Source: Pseudalgibacter alginicilyticus (lineage in GTDB: Bacteria > Bacteroidota > Bacteroidia > Flavobacteriales > Flavobacteriaceae). From it: a stretch of 64,000 nucleotides of DNA. Positions 18,145 to 26,814 of the stretch are shown here, piece by piece. The notes under the pieces were generated by a model. It saw only the letters and a list, made by a program, of their open reading frames with translations, searched no databases and had not been told where the DNA came from. The DNA is taken from contig NZ_CP012898.1 in assembly GCF_001310225.1 (NCBI RefSeq), positions 868,001-932,000 on the forward strand, in the 5' to 3' direction. A program made the position numbers and the translations under genes. Position 1 is the stretch's first letter. The number at the start of each line of letters is the position of its first letter.

Positions 18145-19263
18145 TTAATTAGAGGGAGTTTTTAATGCTTCGCTTAAAGGTATTTGTTTATTATCTTTAA
18201 ATGCAACTATAAAACTAGATGTATAACCTTTAGCCTGCGCTGTTTTTTCCAAAGATTGCACGTTGTTATAATCTGACGTATTACCATAATAATACTTATA
18301 AAGATTGCCTTGTTTGTATGAAGACACATCTTCTAAGCCATTAAAATTATACGGTTTAAGTGCTAATTTTCGTGAACTAGCAGCAATTTGTACTTTAAAT
18401 ATGATATTTTCAAAAGTTGTTTTTGAATGAGAAACTTCCTTTTCTTCTATAATATCTTCAGGCATTAAAACATTATCACCTACATTTTGGTCTACAAATT
18501 TTTTATAATCTAAAATAGCATCTTTAATAGAATTTGCCATTTCTCGTTGACCTTTGGAAGAATTCAAATAAGCTCCTTCACTTTTATTAGTTAAAAATCC
18601 AACTTCTACTAACACACTTGGCATAACCGTTCGGTGCAATACGAAAAAACCAGCCTGTTTTACATTTCTATTATGACGTTTTAATTTATTAGTAAAATTA
18701 TCTTGAATTAAACTAGCTAAAGTTATACTCTGCTCTAAATATTCCTCCTGACCTATTATGATACTAATAACAGATTCTGGTGAATTAGGATTAAAACCAG
18801 CATATTTTGATTCATGGTCATTTTCTAAAAAAATAACACTATTTTCTCTTTTGGCAACCTCAAAATTACTTTGATTTTTATGGACTCCCAAAACAAAAGT
18901 TTCCGTACCATAAGCTTGTGAATGATGCGCATTACAATGTACAGAAACAAACAAATTTGCCTGAGCCCTGTTGGCTATATCACCTCTTTCTGAAAGCTCT
19001 ACAAACACATCTGTTTTACGCGTGTAAACCACTTTAATATTTGGATTTTTATCTAACTCAGCCCCTATTGCTAAAACAATTTTTAGAGCTATATCCTTCT
19101 CTTTATATCCATTTCCGGTATTCCCTGAATCCTTACCCCCATGTCCAGCATCTAAAACCACTACAAATTTTTCTGATTGTGATTGAGCCTCTACTCTTTT
19201 AAATAAAGAAAATGTTAATACAATAATATATGATACGAAAAGTAATACTTTGTGCGTTTGCAT
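18145..19263 (-). CDS. N-acetylmuramoyl-L-alanine amidase (AmiC-like, Amidase_3) with SPOR-like tail
   Basis: The 372-residue secreted protein has a signal peptide (residues 1-26, ending VEA/Q). A zinc amidase_3 domain follows, with DAGHGGKDSG (zinc His), the zinc glutamate segment ENSVIFLEND, VHCNAHHS, and the catalytic-glutamate block VLVEVGFLTN. Such enzymes cut the amide bond between muramic acid and the stem peptide during cell separation. The C-terminal ~85 residues (VQIAASSRKLALKPYNF, then YKYYYG, and Gxxx-SFIVAF) look like a degenerate SPOR peptidoglycan-binding domain. It is transcribed divergently from lptD. Confidence 0.9.
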   Translation of the reverse strand: MQTHKVLLFVSYIIVLTFSLFKRVEAQSQSEKFVVVLDAGHGGKDSGNTGNGYKEKDIALKIVLAIGAELDKNPNIKVVYTRKTDVFVELSERGDIANRAQANLFVSVHCNAHHSQAYGTETFVLGVHKNQSNFEVAKRENSVIFLENDHESKYAGFNPNSPESVISIIIGQEEYLEQSITLASLIQDNFTNKLKRHNRNVKQAGFFVLHRTVMPSVLVEVGFLTNKSEGAYLNSSKGQREMANSIKDAILDYKKFVDQNVGDNVLMPEDIIEEKEVSHSKTTFENIIFKVQIAASSRKLALKPYNFNGLEDVSSYKQGNLYKYYYGNTSDYNNVQSLEKTAQAKGYTSSFIVAFKDNKQIPLSEALKTPSN

Positions 19264-19368
19264 AGTAGTTTAACGACTAAATGATATTGTTTATTACTCA
19301 AACTCGTTGAGTTTCAGTTAAATTTTAAATTTTTGATTGAATAGTAAATAATCACAAAAAAATATATG

Positions 19369-19376
19369 TAATTTTG
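19369..19376 (+). promoter_or_regulatory. Bacteroidota -7 promoter box for lptD
   Basis: TAATTTTG exactly matches TAnnTTTG in the amiC-lptD divergent gap. It overlaps the most upstream possible TTG start of lptD at 19374, which makes that start doubtful. Confidence 0.4.
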
Positions 19377-19424
19377 GCTTTTCAAAAACCGAGCCATACT
19401 TTTACAAAAATACATTTAAAAGCG

Positions 19425-22124
19425 TTGCATACAAACAACTTTCACCTACTTTTTACATTAAGTTTTACAGTGTTTATAAACATGTATAGCTCGGCACAAG
19501 ATATAAGCAAAGCAGCTGATTCCATTGCTATTGAAAAGCAGGAACCTCTCATCACTTTAGGTGACAGCCTTGTAGCTCCTCTTGAAATTTCTGAAAAAGC
19601 ACAAGACTCTACCAAAAGAGACTCCATCAAACCTAAAAAAGAATTTTTAGAAAATATTGTTAATTACAAAGCCACTGATTATACCTCTTTTAACAAAAAA
19701 GAGCAAAAAATGTATTTATACAACGAAGCTGATATCACCTACGGAGATATTAATATAAAAGCAGGATACATTGTTTTTGATCATAGTAAAAATCAAGTTT
19801 ATGCCAGAGGCATTATAGATTCTTTAGGTGAATATACGCAACCCCCCATTTTTACACAGGGTCAACAAGTAGTAGAGCCAGACTCTATAATTTTCAACAC
19901 TGATAGTAAAAAAGCACTTATTTTTAATTCTATTACAGAACAAGGAGAAGGCAAAGTGGTTGCTTCTATTACAAAAAAAGAAAATGACTCGGTTTATTTT
20001 ATAGGGCCTTCCAAATACACTACAGCTGAAAACCTTGATGACCCCGAATATTACATCAAACTAAGAAAAGCCAAAGTGGTTCCTGGTAAAAAAATTGTTA
20101 CTGGCTTTGCTAATTTGTTTATTTATGATGTTCCTACACCTGTAGCAGTACCATTTGGTTTTTTCCCACAATCTGAAACTCATACATCTGGTGTTTTGCT
20201 ACCCAGTTACGGCGAAGAAAATAGTAGAGGATATTTTTTACAAAATGGCGGTTATTATTTTGCCATAAATGATAATGTTGATTTAGCTATTACAGGAGAT
20301 TATTACACAAATGGTAGTTACGGGTTACGTGCTGAAAGTTCTTATGTTAAGCGCTATAAGTTTAGAGGGAGTGCCTCTTTTCGATATGAAAATTTAGTGA
20401 GTAGTGAACGTGGCTTTCCTGATTATGCTAAGTCTACACTATATAACATCAGGTGGTCTCATAGTAAAGATGGTAAAGCAAACCCTAACTCAAGCTTTTC
20501 TGCCTCAGTAAACTTAGGAAGTAGCAATTATTATCAAACTTCTATCAATCAAAGCAACAATGCTAATAGATTAAATAACACCTTATCGTCTTCTATTTCT
20601 TATTCTAAGAATTTTTTAGGAGATCCCGATGTCAGTTTAAGTCTTACTGCTACCCATTCGCAAAATACCAATACACAACAAATTAATATGACCTTACCAA
20701 CACTACAAGCTAGTGTTGGCAGAATTTATCCTTTTGCCCCTAAAACAGGAAGCAAAAAAGGAATCATTCAAAATATTAATTTACAATATACTACACGGGG
20801 AGAAAACCGCATTCAGACGACAGACTCCCTTTTCTTTAAAAAAGAAATGTTCGACGATGCACAAATAGGTATGCAACACAGTATTCCAATCAGCACCAAT
20901 TTCAAACTATTTAAATATTTAAGTGCTAGTGCTAGTGCTAGCTACAATGAAGTATGGACCTTAGAAACTATTAACAGATATTATGATGCCGACCAACAAG
21001 AAGTTGTAACAGAAGACCTTAACGGCTTTGATGCATTTAGAACGTATAATTTTAGCACCAGTTTAGGTACTACTATTTATGGTACAAAAAGTTTTGAAAA
21101 AGAAGGAAAAACACCTAAAATACAAGCCATAAGACACGTTATGCGTCCTTCTATAAGCTATAATATTAATCCAGCTTTCGATAAATATTATGAAACTTAT
21201 GAGGTCATAAGTGCAGACGGCTTAACCACTAGTGATGTGGATTATACACGATTTGAAGGTGGTATTTTCGGGTCTCCAGGAAAAACCTTTTCGAGTTCCA
21301 TGGGAATATCTTTATCAAATAATTTAGAAGCCAAAGTAAGAGATAAAGACAGTACAGCCACTGAACCTAAAAAAGTAGTATTACTTAATAGCCTCAATTT
21401 ATCCACCTCTTATAATTTTGCTGGAGACTCCTTACAGTGGAGCCCTGTTAGAATGAGTGGAGGTACACAACTTTTTGACAATAAATTGAGTGTTAATTTT
21501 GGTGCAACATTAGATCCATATGCATTAGATAATAATAACAACAAAATTGATACATTTAATTTTGATAATGGCGGGAGTTTGTTTAGACTTACCAGTGCTA
21601 ATATGACTTTAAGTTATTCTTTATCAAGCAAAAATAGCGACAAAAAAGAAGATAACTCTAGAGATGATAACAGAGCTAGTGGCGGACGAGATGATGATTT
21701 ATTTGGTAAGTCTCAAGATTTTTCAAGTGACAGATATGCCAATCAAGATGAAAACAAGGAAGAAGAAATTCCTAGTGAATTTTATAACTTTAAAATCCCA
21801 TGGAATTTACGTTTAGCATATGCCGTAAATTACAGTAACTCTGCACGCCAAAATGAAATTTCCTCACATTCTTTAATGTTTTCTGGTGATATTGAATTAT
21901 CACCTAAATGGTCTTTTGGAGCATCTTCTGGATATGACTTTAAAAACAAAGGTTTTTCATATACGCAATTTACATTTGAACGTGATTTATTAAGTTGGCG
22001 TATGAATTTTAGCTGGATTCCATTTGGAACTTACCAATCATGGAATTTCTTTATAGGTATCAAATCAAGCCTGCTTAAAGATCTTAAGTACGAGAAACGC
22101 TTGCAGCCAGACAGACAATTATAA
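19425..22124 (+). CDS. lptD: LptD-like outer-membrane LPS assembly protein
   Basis: This ~900-residue beta-barrel protein fits the Bacteroidota LptD/OstA family. It has an N-terminal signal segment (FTLSFTVFINMYSSAQD), an OstA-like beta-jellyroll region (about 60-240 with YNEADITYGDINIKAGYI), and then a long barrel with alternating aromatic strands to the C-terminus. It would insert LPS into the outer leaflet of the outer membrane. The start is uncertain. The frame is open from TTG 19374, but a promoter box covers that codon; TTG 19425 gives a normal signal peptide, and ATG 19482 would cut into it. A low-complexity Asp/Ser-rich linker sits near residues 740-785. Confidence 0.82.
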   Translation: MHTNNFHLLFTLSFTVFINMYSSAQDISKAADSIAIEKQEPLITLGDSLVAPLEISEKAQDSTKRDSIKPKKEFLENIVNYKATDYTSFNKKEQKMYLYNEADITYGDINIKAGYIVFDHSKNQVYARGIIDSLGEYTQPPIFTQGQQVVEPDSIIFNTDSKKALIFNSITEQGEGKVVASITKKENDSVYFIGPSKYTTAENLDDPEYYIKLRKAKVVPGKKIVTGFANLFIYDVPTPVAVPFGFFPQSETHTSGVLLPSYGEENSRGYFLQNGGYYFAINDNVDLAITGDYYTNGSYGLRAESSYVKRYKFRGSASFRYENLVSSERGFPDYAKSTLYNIRWSHSKDGKANPNSSFSASVNLGSSNYYQTSINQSNNANRLNNTLSSSISYSKNFLGDPDVSLSLTATHSQNTNTQQINMTLPTLQASVGRIYPFAPKTGSKKGIIQNINLQYTTRGENRIQTTDSLFFKKEMFDDAQIGMQHSIPISTNFKLFKYLSASASASYNEVWTLETINRYYDADQQEVVTEDLNGFDAFRTYNFSTSLGTTIYGTKSFEKEGKTPKIQAIRHVMRPSISYNINPAFDKYYETYEVISADGLTTSDVDYTRFEGGIFGSPGKTFSSSMGISLSNNLEAKVRDKDSTATEPKKVVLLNSLNLSTSYNFAGDSLQWSPVRMSGGTQLFDNKLSVNFGATLDPYALDNNNNKIDTFNFDNGGSLFRLTSANMTLSYSLSSKNSDKKEDNSRDDNRASGGRDDDLFGKSQDFSSDRYANQDENKEEEIPSEFYNFKIPWNLRLAYAVNYSNSARQNEISSHSLMFSGDIELSPKWSFGASSGYDFKNKGFSYTQFTFERDLLSWRMNFSWIPFGTYQSWNFFIGIKSSLLKDLKYEKRLQPDRQL

Positions 22125-22445
22125 AAACCTGTTGCTATTATATTTTCCTATTTACAAAACCATAAAAACATTACACGTAGACGTAATAAGTGCTACGACA
22201 AAAGCTGCTAAAACTATTTTTTTAATGGTTTCAACCTATATCAGAACGACAGTCAACACAAAATCTTGTTAAGTATTACTCTAATAATTTTTGCAGTATT
22301 TATAAAAAAATCAAGACATCTTAATTTATAAAAAATCGCTATATTTAGCGCCGTTACTCGTTTTCTATTCCAAATGGTTCTTTAGAAAGCATATTATACA
22401 AGCATGTTATTTTTTAATATACAAATCCAGAAATAATTAACACTA
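22125..22445. other. Intergenic region lptD-ridA (321 bases), no gene seen
   Basis: This stretch is AT-rich with stop codons in all frames. It holds a few short dyads only, for example CGTAG (22176-22180) with CTACG (22193-22197). No exact TAnnTTTG box and no terminator with a T-run was found, so how lptD ends and ridA starts is not visible. Confidence 0.5.
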
Positions 22446-22826
22446 ATGAAAAAAATCATAACTACAGAAAAAGCCCCAGCTCCTATTGGTCCATACAATC
22501 AAGCTATTATAACAGGCAATATGCTTTATACCTCAGGACAAATTGCAATTAACCCAGATTCAGGTGCCCTTATTTTAGATAACATCCAAGATGAAACTCA
22601 CCAAGTTATGAAAAACATAAAAGCCATTCTTGAAGCCGCTCAAATGACTTTTGATAACGTAATAAAAACATCAATTTTTATAAGCGATATGAATGATTTT
22701 TCAGAAATAAATAAGGTATATGGCAGCTATTTTAATGAAGAGACTGCACCCGCAAGAGAAACTGTACAAGTAGCAAGATTACCAAAAGATGTAAATGTTG
22801 AAATTAGTGTAATAGCTTCTTTATAA
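22446..22826 (+). CDS. ridA: RidA family enamine/imine deaminase
   Basis: The 126-residue protein has the full RidA (YjgF/YER057c/UK114) pattern: APAPIGPYNQAI at the start, YTSGQIAINP, and the substrate-binding arginine in APARETVQVARLPKDVNVEI near the C-terminus. RidA hydrolyses reactive enamine/imine intermediates such as 2-aminoacrylate formed by PLP enzymes. Length is typical. It converges with a histidine kinase gene; the terminator at 22825 overlaps its stop codon. Confidence 0.95.
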   Translation: MKKIITTEKAPAPIGPYNQAIITGNMLYTSGQIAINPDSGALILDNIQDETHQVMKNIKAILEAAQMTFDNVIKTSIFISDMNDFSEINKVYGSYFNEETAPARETVQVARLPKDVNVEISVIASL

Positions 22827-22854
22827 ATGCCAAGAACTATTCTGGCATTTTTTT
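22825..22854 (+). terminator. Rho-independent terminator overlapping the ridA stop
   Basis: AAATGCCA (22825-22832) pairs with TGGCATTT (22843-22850), and a T-run extends to 22854. The left arm includes the last bases of the ridA stop codon, and the right arm lies inside the 3' end of the convergent kinase gene. Confidence 0.7.
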
Positions 22855-24282
22855 AGGCGTGTATTTAATTAATAGATCTTTTAATTTCTGAACTTCAATA
22901 GGTTTTGCTAAAAAATCATCAATACCTACTAATTTAGCATTAGCAATATCTTCTTCAAAAGCACTAGCAGACACCGCTATGATAGGGGTTTTGTTTTCAG
23001 CATACCTTTTACTTTCTTTAATTAATTTTGTAGCCTCATAGCCCGTCATTTCTGGCATATAAATATCCATAAAAACCATATCAAAATCTAAGACATCAAA
23101 TAACTTAACAGCTTCTAAACCGTTTTTTGCAAACGTACATTCTGCACCTTGTTGTTCTAACAAAAATTTTATTACTTTCTGATTCATTTGATTATCTTCA
23201 GCTACAAGTATATTGAATTTGTTATCAAATTTATTTAGCAATAAGTTTTTAGGTACTATTTCTTCAACTTTTAAGTTCAAGGTCTTTTTCAATTGTAAAC
23301 TGAAATAGAAAATTGACCCTTCATTTTCTTTTGTTTCAATTTTAAGTTCACCACCCATCATTTTCACTAACTGATTGGCTATTCCCAAACCTATACCTGC
23401 ACCTCTATAATGCTGTGTTGTAAATGACTTGCCATAATTAAAAGCATTAAAAATTCTTTCTAACTCGTCTCTCCGCATACCAACACCAGTATCTTTTACA
23501 TAAAAAGTTACAATTTGCTCATCATTGTGCGCCACTGTTTGATCAACAGTTATAGATATTTTTCCACTATTTGTAAACTTTATAGCATTATTAATCAGAT
23601 TAATAAGCACTTGCTGAATACGAGTAATATCTCCTAATAACAAAAACTTATAATCTTTGTCTGGTAAAAATTTAAATTCAAATTCCAATCTTTTATCCCA
23701 GGCCTGATATTCAAAGACCTTAAATAGCTTTGTTAAATCAGACTTCAAATCCATAGCCGCAATGTTTAAAGCAACCTCTCCTTTTTCAACTTTTGAGTTA
23801 TCAATAATCATATTTACAAGCTGCATTAAATGCTCTGAGCTATATTCAGCTATTTCTAACTGCACACGCTGATCCACATCTAACTCAGTATCCTTAAGCA
23901 TATTAATCATCCCCATAACGGCAGTAAGTGGGGTGCGGATTTCATGACTCATATTGGCAATGTACACTGCTTTATTATCTGCATCTTTTTCAGACGCTTC
24001 CAAAGCTTCTTCTAAATATTTTGTCTGAGTTTTAATTTTTAAATGTATGGCTCTCAAATCACGAATGAGTTGTTCTGCCAAAAAATTAATAAGAATTGAA
24101 ACAGCTATAACTATTAAGATGATGGTCGAAAAATTAACATACACATTATCAAAAAATAAATTGCCTTCAATTTTATCAACATAGTAATACCCTATAAAAA
24201 TAGCCGTAATCATAAAAATGATAGTACAAAAGGACATTACCAATCTTGTTTTAAAAGATTTTATAGATTGTTGAGGCGACAT
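22837..24282 (-). CDS. Hybrid sensor histidine kinase with C-terminal receiver domain
   Basis: The 481-residue protein has two membrane helices (about 17-34 and 51-69) flanking a very short loop. A helical linker leads to HisKA with H113 (MSHEIRTPL), then HATPase with N-box NLINNAIKF, DTGVGM and GAGIGLG. The receiver domain (about 355-475) has phospho-acceptor D406 (FMDIYMP) and the AKP lysine (460). The loop is too short for a folded periplasmic sensor, so an intramembrane or cytosolic signal is likely. As with the kinase at 2896, no Hpt protein or response regulator is adjacent. Confidence 0.9.
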   Translation of the reverse strand: MSPQQSIKSFKTRLVMSFCTIIFMITAIFIGYYYVDKIEGNLFFDNVYVNFSTIILIVIAVSILINFLAEQLIRDLRAIHLKIKTQTKYLEEALEASEKDADNKAVYIANMSHEIRTPLTAVMGMINMLKDTELDVDQRVQLEIAEYSSEHLMQLVNMIIDNSKVEKGEVALNIAAMDLKSDLTKLFKVFEYQAWDKRLEFEFKFLPDKDYKFLLLGDITRIQQVLINLINNAIKFTNSGKISITVDQTVAHNDEQIVTFYVKDTGVGMRRDELERIFNAFNYGKSFTTQHYRGAGIGLGIANQLVKMMGGELKIETKENEGSIFYFSLQLKKTLNLKVEEIVPKNLLLNKFDNKFNILVAEDNQMNQKVIKFLLEQQGAECTFAKNGLEAVKLFDVLDFDMVFMDIYMPEMTGYEATKLIKESKRYAENKTPIIAVSASAFEEDIANAKLVGIDDFLAKPIEVQKLKDLLIKYTPKKMPE

Positions 24283-24398
24283 ATGTATAATTAGATTTTA
24301 ACAAACATATTTATATTAAATAACATACCAAAGCTATTATTATATTTTTAGCAAGTATATTTTTTAGTTTTTTAATCATTTTAAAAAGTCAAAACTCT

Positions 24399-24406
24399 TA
24401 TTTTTG
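24399..24406 (+). promoter_or_regulatory. Bacteroidota -7 promoter box for guaC
   Basis: TATTTTTG matches TAnnTTTG and lies 23 bases before the guaC start codon, giving a short leader. A -33 TTG at normal spacing was not seen. Confidence 0.4.
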
Positions 24407-24429
24407 ATTTCATCTAAATTACAAATAAT

Positions 24430-25470
24430 ATGCGGATTGAATATGATATTAAATTAGGCTTTAAAGATGTAATGATTAGACCCAAACGCTCTACCCTAAA
24501 AAGCAGATCTGAGGTTGATTTAAATCGAAATTTTAAATTTTTACACAGTCCATTTTCATGGGAGGGTATTCCTATCATGGCTGCAAACATGGATACCGTA
24601 GGTACTTTTGATATGGCAACAGCTCTTTTTCAAAAAAAAGTTTTTACAGCCATTCATAAACACTATTCGTTAAATGAGTGGAATCAATTTTTATACAAAG
24701 CACCAAAAGGTATTGAAGATTATATTGCAGTAAGCACAGGTATTAGCAAAAAAGATTTTGAAAATTTATCTGCTATTTTAAAAACACATCCTCATCTAAA
24801 ATTTATTTGTATTGACGTTGCAAATGGCTATTCTGAATATTTTGCGAATTTTGTAAAAAAAACCAGGAAACAATATCCTAAAAAAGTCATTATTGCTGGA
24901 AATGTTGTAACAGGTGAAATGGTTGAAGAATTATTACTTTCAGGAGCTGACATTATTAAAGTGGGTATAGGCCCTGGATCTGTTTGTACTACTCGTGTAA
25001 AAACAGGTGTTGGCTACCCCCAACTTTCTGCTATTATTGAATGTGCTGATGCAGCACATGGTTTAGGCGGACAAATTATTAGTGATGGAGGTTGCTCCAT
25101 TTCAGGAGATATAGCCAAAGCCTTTGGAGCTGGAGCAGATTTTGTTATGCTTGGAGGTATGTTAGCGGGTCATGAAGAAAGCGGTGGAGATATAATCAAT
25201 AAAAATGGGAAGCCCTATCGTAAATTTTACGGTATGAGTTCCTCTACGGCCATGGATAAACACGTTGGAGGTGTTGCAGAATATAGAGCTAGTGAAGGCA
25301 AAACCGTAGAAGTCCCTTATAGAGGCCCTGTAGAAAATACTATTCAAGATATTTTAGGAGGTTTACGAAGCACTTGCACATACGTTGGAGCACATAGGCT
25401 AAAAGAGCTTACCAAACGAACTACTTTTATTAGAGTTGCTGAACAAGAAAATAAGGTTTATACTAAATAG
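24430..25470 (+). CDS. guaC: GMP reductase
   Basis: The 346-residue IMPDH/GMPR-family TIM barrel has the catalytic loop [11 protein letters not shown] with C186, the same number as in E. coli GuaC. There is no CBS domain insertion, which distinguishes it from IMP dehydrogenase. It also has [12 protein letters not shown] and [26 protein letters not shown] for substrate phosphate binding. The enzyme reduces GMP to IMP with NADPH, linking guanine and adenine pools. It stands alone between a divergent histidine kinase and a sugar kinase. Confidence 0.95.
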   Translation: MRIEYDIKLGFKDVMIRPKRSTLKSRSEVDLNRNFKFLHSPFSWEGIPIMAANMDTVGTFDMATALFQKKVFTAIHKHYSLNEWNQFLYKAPKGIEDYIAVSTGISKKDFENLSAILKTHPHLKFICIDVANGYSEYFANFVKKTRKQYPKKVIIAGNVVTGEMVEELLLSGADIIKVGIGPGSVCTTRVKTGVGYPQLSAIIECADAAHGLGGQIISDGGCSISGDIAKAFGAGADFVMLGGMLAGHEESGGDIINKNGKPYRKFYGMSSSTAMDKHVGGVAEYRASEGKTVEVPYRGPVENTIQDILGGLRSTCTYVGAHRLKELTKRTTFIRVAEQENKVYTK

Positions 25471-25574
25471 TTTCTATAACTTCATTTTTTTCTAGCAATT
25501 AAGAAAATAATCAAATAACAAACTTTATTGTTGAAAATCCCTATATTTATAAATACTAAAACAAACACGAATAA

Positions 25575-26579
25575 ATGGATCAAATCATCACCTTTGGAGA
25601 AGTTTTAATGCGCTTATCCCCAGAAGGAAACAAAAAGTTCATTCAAGCTAATTTATTAGAATTTTATTTTGGAGGAACCGAAGTAAATGTAGGAATATCA
25701 ATTTCTAATTTTGGTGGCAATGTTAAACATATTAGCTGCGTACCAAATGATTTTTTAGGAGATACTGCCATGGCTTTTTTGCAAAAATTTGGAGTTAGCA
25801 CGTCTGCTATTGTTCGTTCTAACAGACCGCTTGGCGTGTATTTTTTAGAAGTTGGTGCTGTCATGCGCCCCAGTTCCATTTCATATAACAGATCGCATTC
25901 ATCATTTTCTGAAATTCAGCCATCTATGGTAGATTGGGAGTTTGCTATGGCAAAAGCCAAATGGTTGCATTGGACAGGTATTACACCTGGACTCACTAAA
26001 GGGGCTTACGAAACTTTAAAAGTAGGTTTAAAATTAGCAAAAGAAAAAGGTATAGAGGTTTCTGCAGATCCAACTTACAGAAGTGGTTTGTGGAAATATG
26101 GTGAAAATGCTAAAGATGTATTAACTGATTTACTTTCTTATTCTACAATTTTTATTGGAGGTATTAATGAAATGAATGAAGTTTTAGGAACTAATTATTC
26201 ATATTCTAATGAAGATTTTATTAACGCTAGTAAAAAATTGATGGAAAAGTTCCCAAACATTAAAAAAGTATTTGATAAAATTAGAACTTCTATAAATGCA
26301 TCTTGGCATAAAATACGAGCTAGAATGTGGAATGGTACTGAATTTAGAGAGACCAACGATTTTGATATCACTCATATTATAGACCGAATAGGAACCGGTG
26401 ATGCCTTTGCCGCGGGATTAATTTATGGACTTCAAAAATTTGATGACTATAAATCCATGGAATTTGCTAGTGCAGCTTGTGCCTTAAAACATACTTACGA
26501 AGGCGATGTAAACTATGCCACCGTAGATGAAGTTATGGGAATTTTAAATGGAAATGTTTCAGGTGTTTTCAAAAGGTAA
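25575..26579 (+). CDS. kdgK: PfkB-family sugar kinase, 2-dehydro-3-deoxygluconokinase-like
   Basis: The 334-residue ribokinase-family protein has the N-terminal signature ITFGEVLMRLSPEG, FYFGGTEVNVGISISNFGG, and the catalytic motif DRIGTGDAFAAGLIYG. This combination is typical of KDG kinases, which phosphorylate 2-keto-3-deoxygluconate from uronic-acid breakdown. No KDPG aldolase (kdgA) is adjacent, which is unusual for an uronate operon. The GH88 enzyme at 55183 is a possible upstream source of unsaturated uronates. The specific substrate is therefore a family-based inference. Confidence 0.8.
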   Translation: MDQIITFGEVLMRLSPEGNKKFIQANLLEFYFGGTEVNVGISISNFGGNVKHISCVPNDFLGDTAMAFLQKFGVSTSAIVRSNRPLGVYFLEVGAVMRPSSISYNRSHSSFSEIQPSMVDWEFAMAKAKWLHWTGITPGLTKGAYETLKVGLKLAKEKGIEVSADPTYRSGLWKYGENAKDVLTDLLSYSTIFIGGINEMNEVLGTNYSYSNEDFINASKKLMEKFPNIKKVFDKIRTSINASWHKIRARMWNGTEFRETNDFDITHIIDRIGTGDAFAAGLIYGLQKFDDYKSMEFASAACALKHTYEGDVNYATVDEVMGILNGNVSGVFKR

Positions 26580-26674
26580 TTTGAACTTATTTTAAATTGT
26601 TTTTTTACTTAAAACTACTATCAGAGGCCTACAGAAGTATTTACTGTTTAGCTTAGCATTTTTCATACAATAAA

Positions 26675-26741
26675 AAAAGAATATCCTAATTATCATAATA
26701 TTAATTTTTACATATAAAAAATATGCATTTGATATTCTTTT
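26675..26741. promoter_or_regulatory. Long inverted repeat upstream of the amidoligase cassette
   Basis: AAAAGAATATC (26675-26685) and GATATTCTTTT (26731-26741) are perfect 11-bp inverted repeats separated by 45 AT-rich bases. They lie 73 bases before the transglutaminase-amidoligase start. T-rich sequence follows, so it could also serve as a weak terminator for the sugar kinase gene. Confidence 0.35.
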
Positions 26742-26814
26742 AATTTTTCAAGATTAAGCAGTATTTTTTCAATAAAAAAACACTTAAATTGTACTTTAAT
26801 TTAACATTTAATAC

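Noticed and set aside
19296-19314. Dyad ACTCAAACTCGTTGAGTTT in the amiC-lptD gap as an operator
   Set aside because: Two alternative 6-bp pairings are possible and there is no second copy nearby. The evidence is too weak to list.
20926-20943. AGTGCT tandem repeat in lptD
   Set aside because: It encodes Ser-Ala repeats in a beta strand of the barrel, with intact frame. There is no sign of phase variation, as 6-base units keep the frame.
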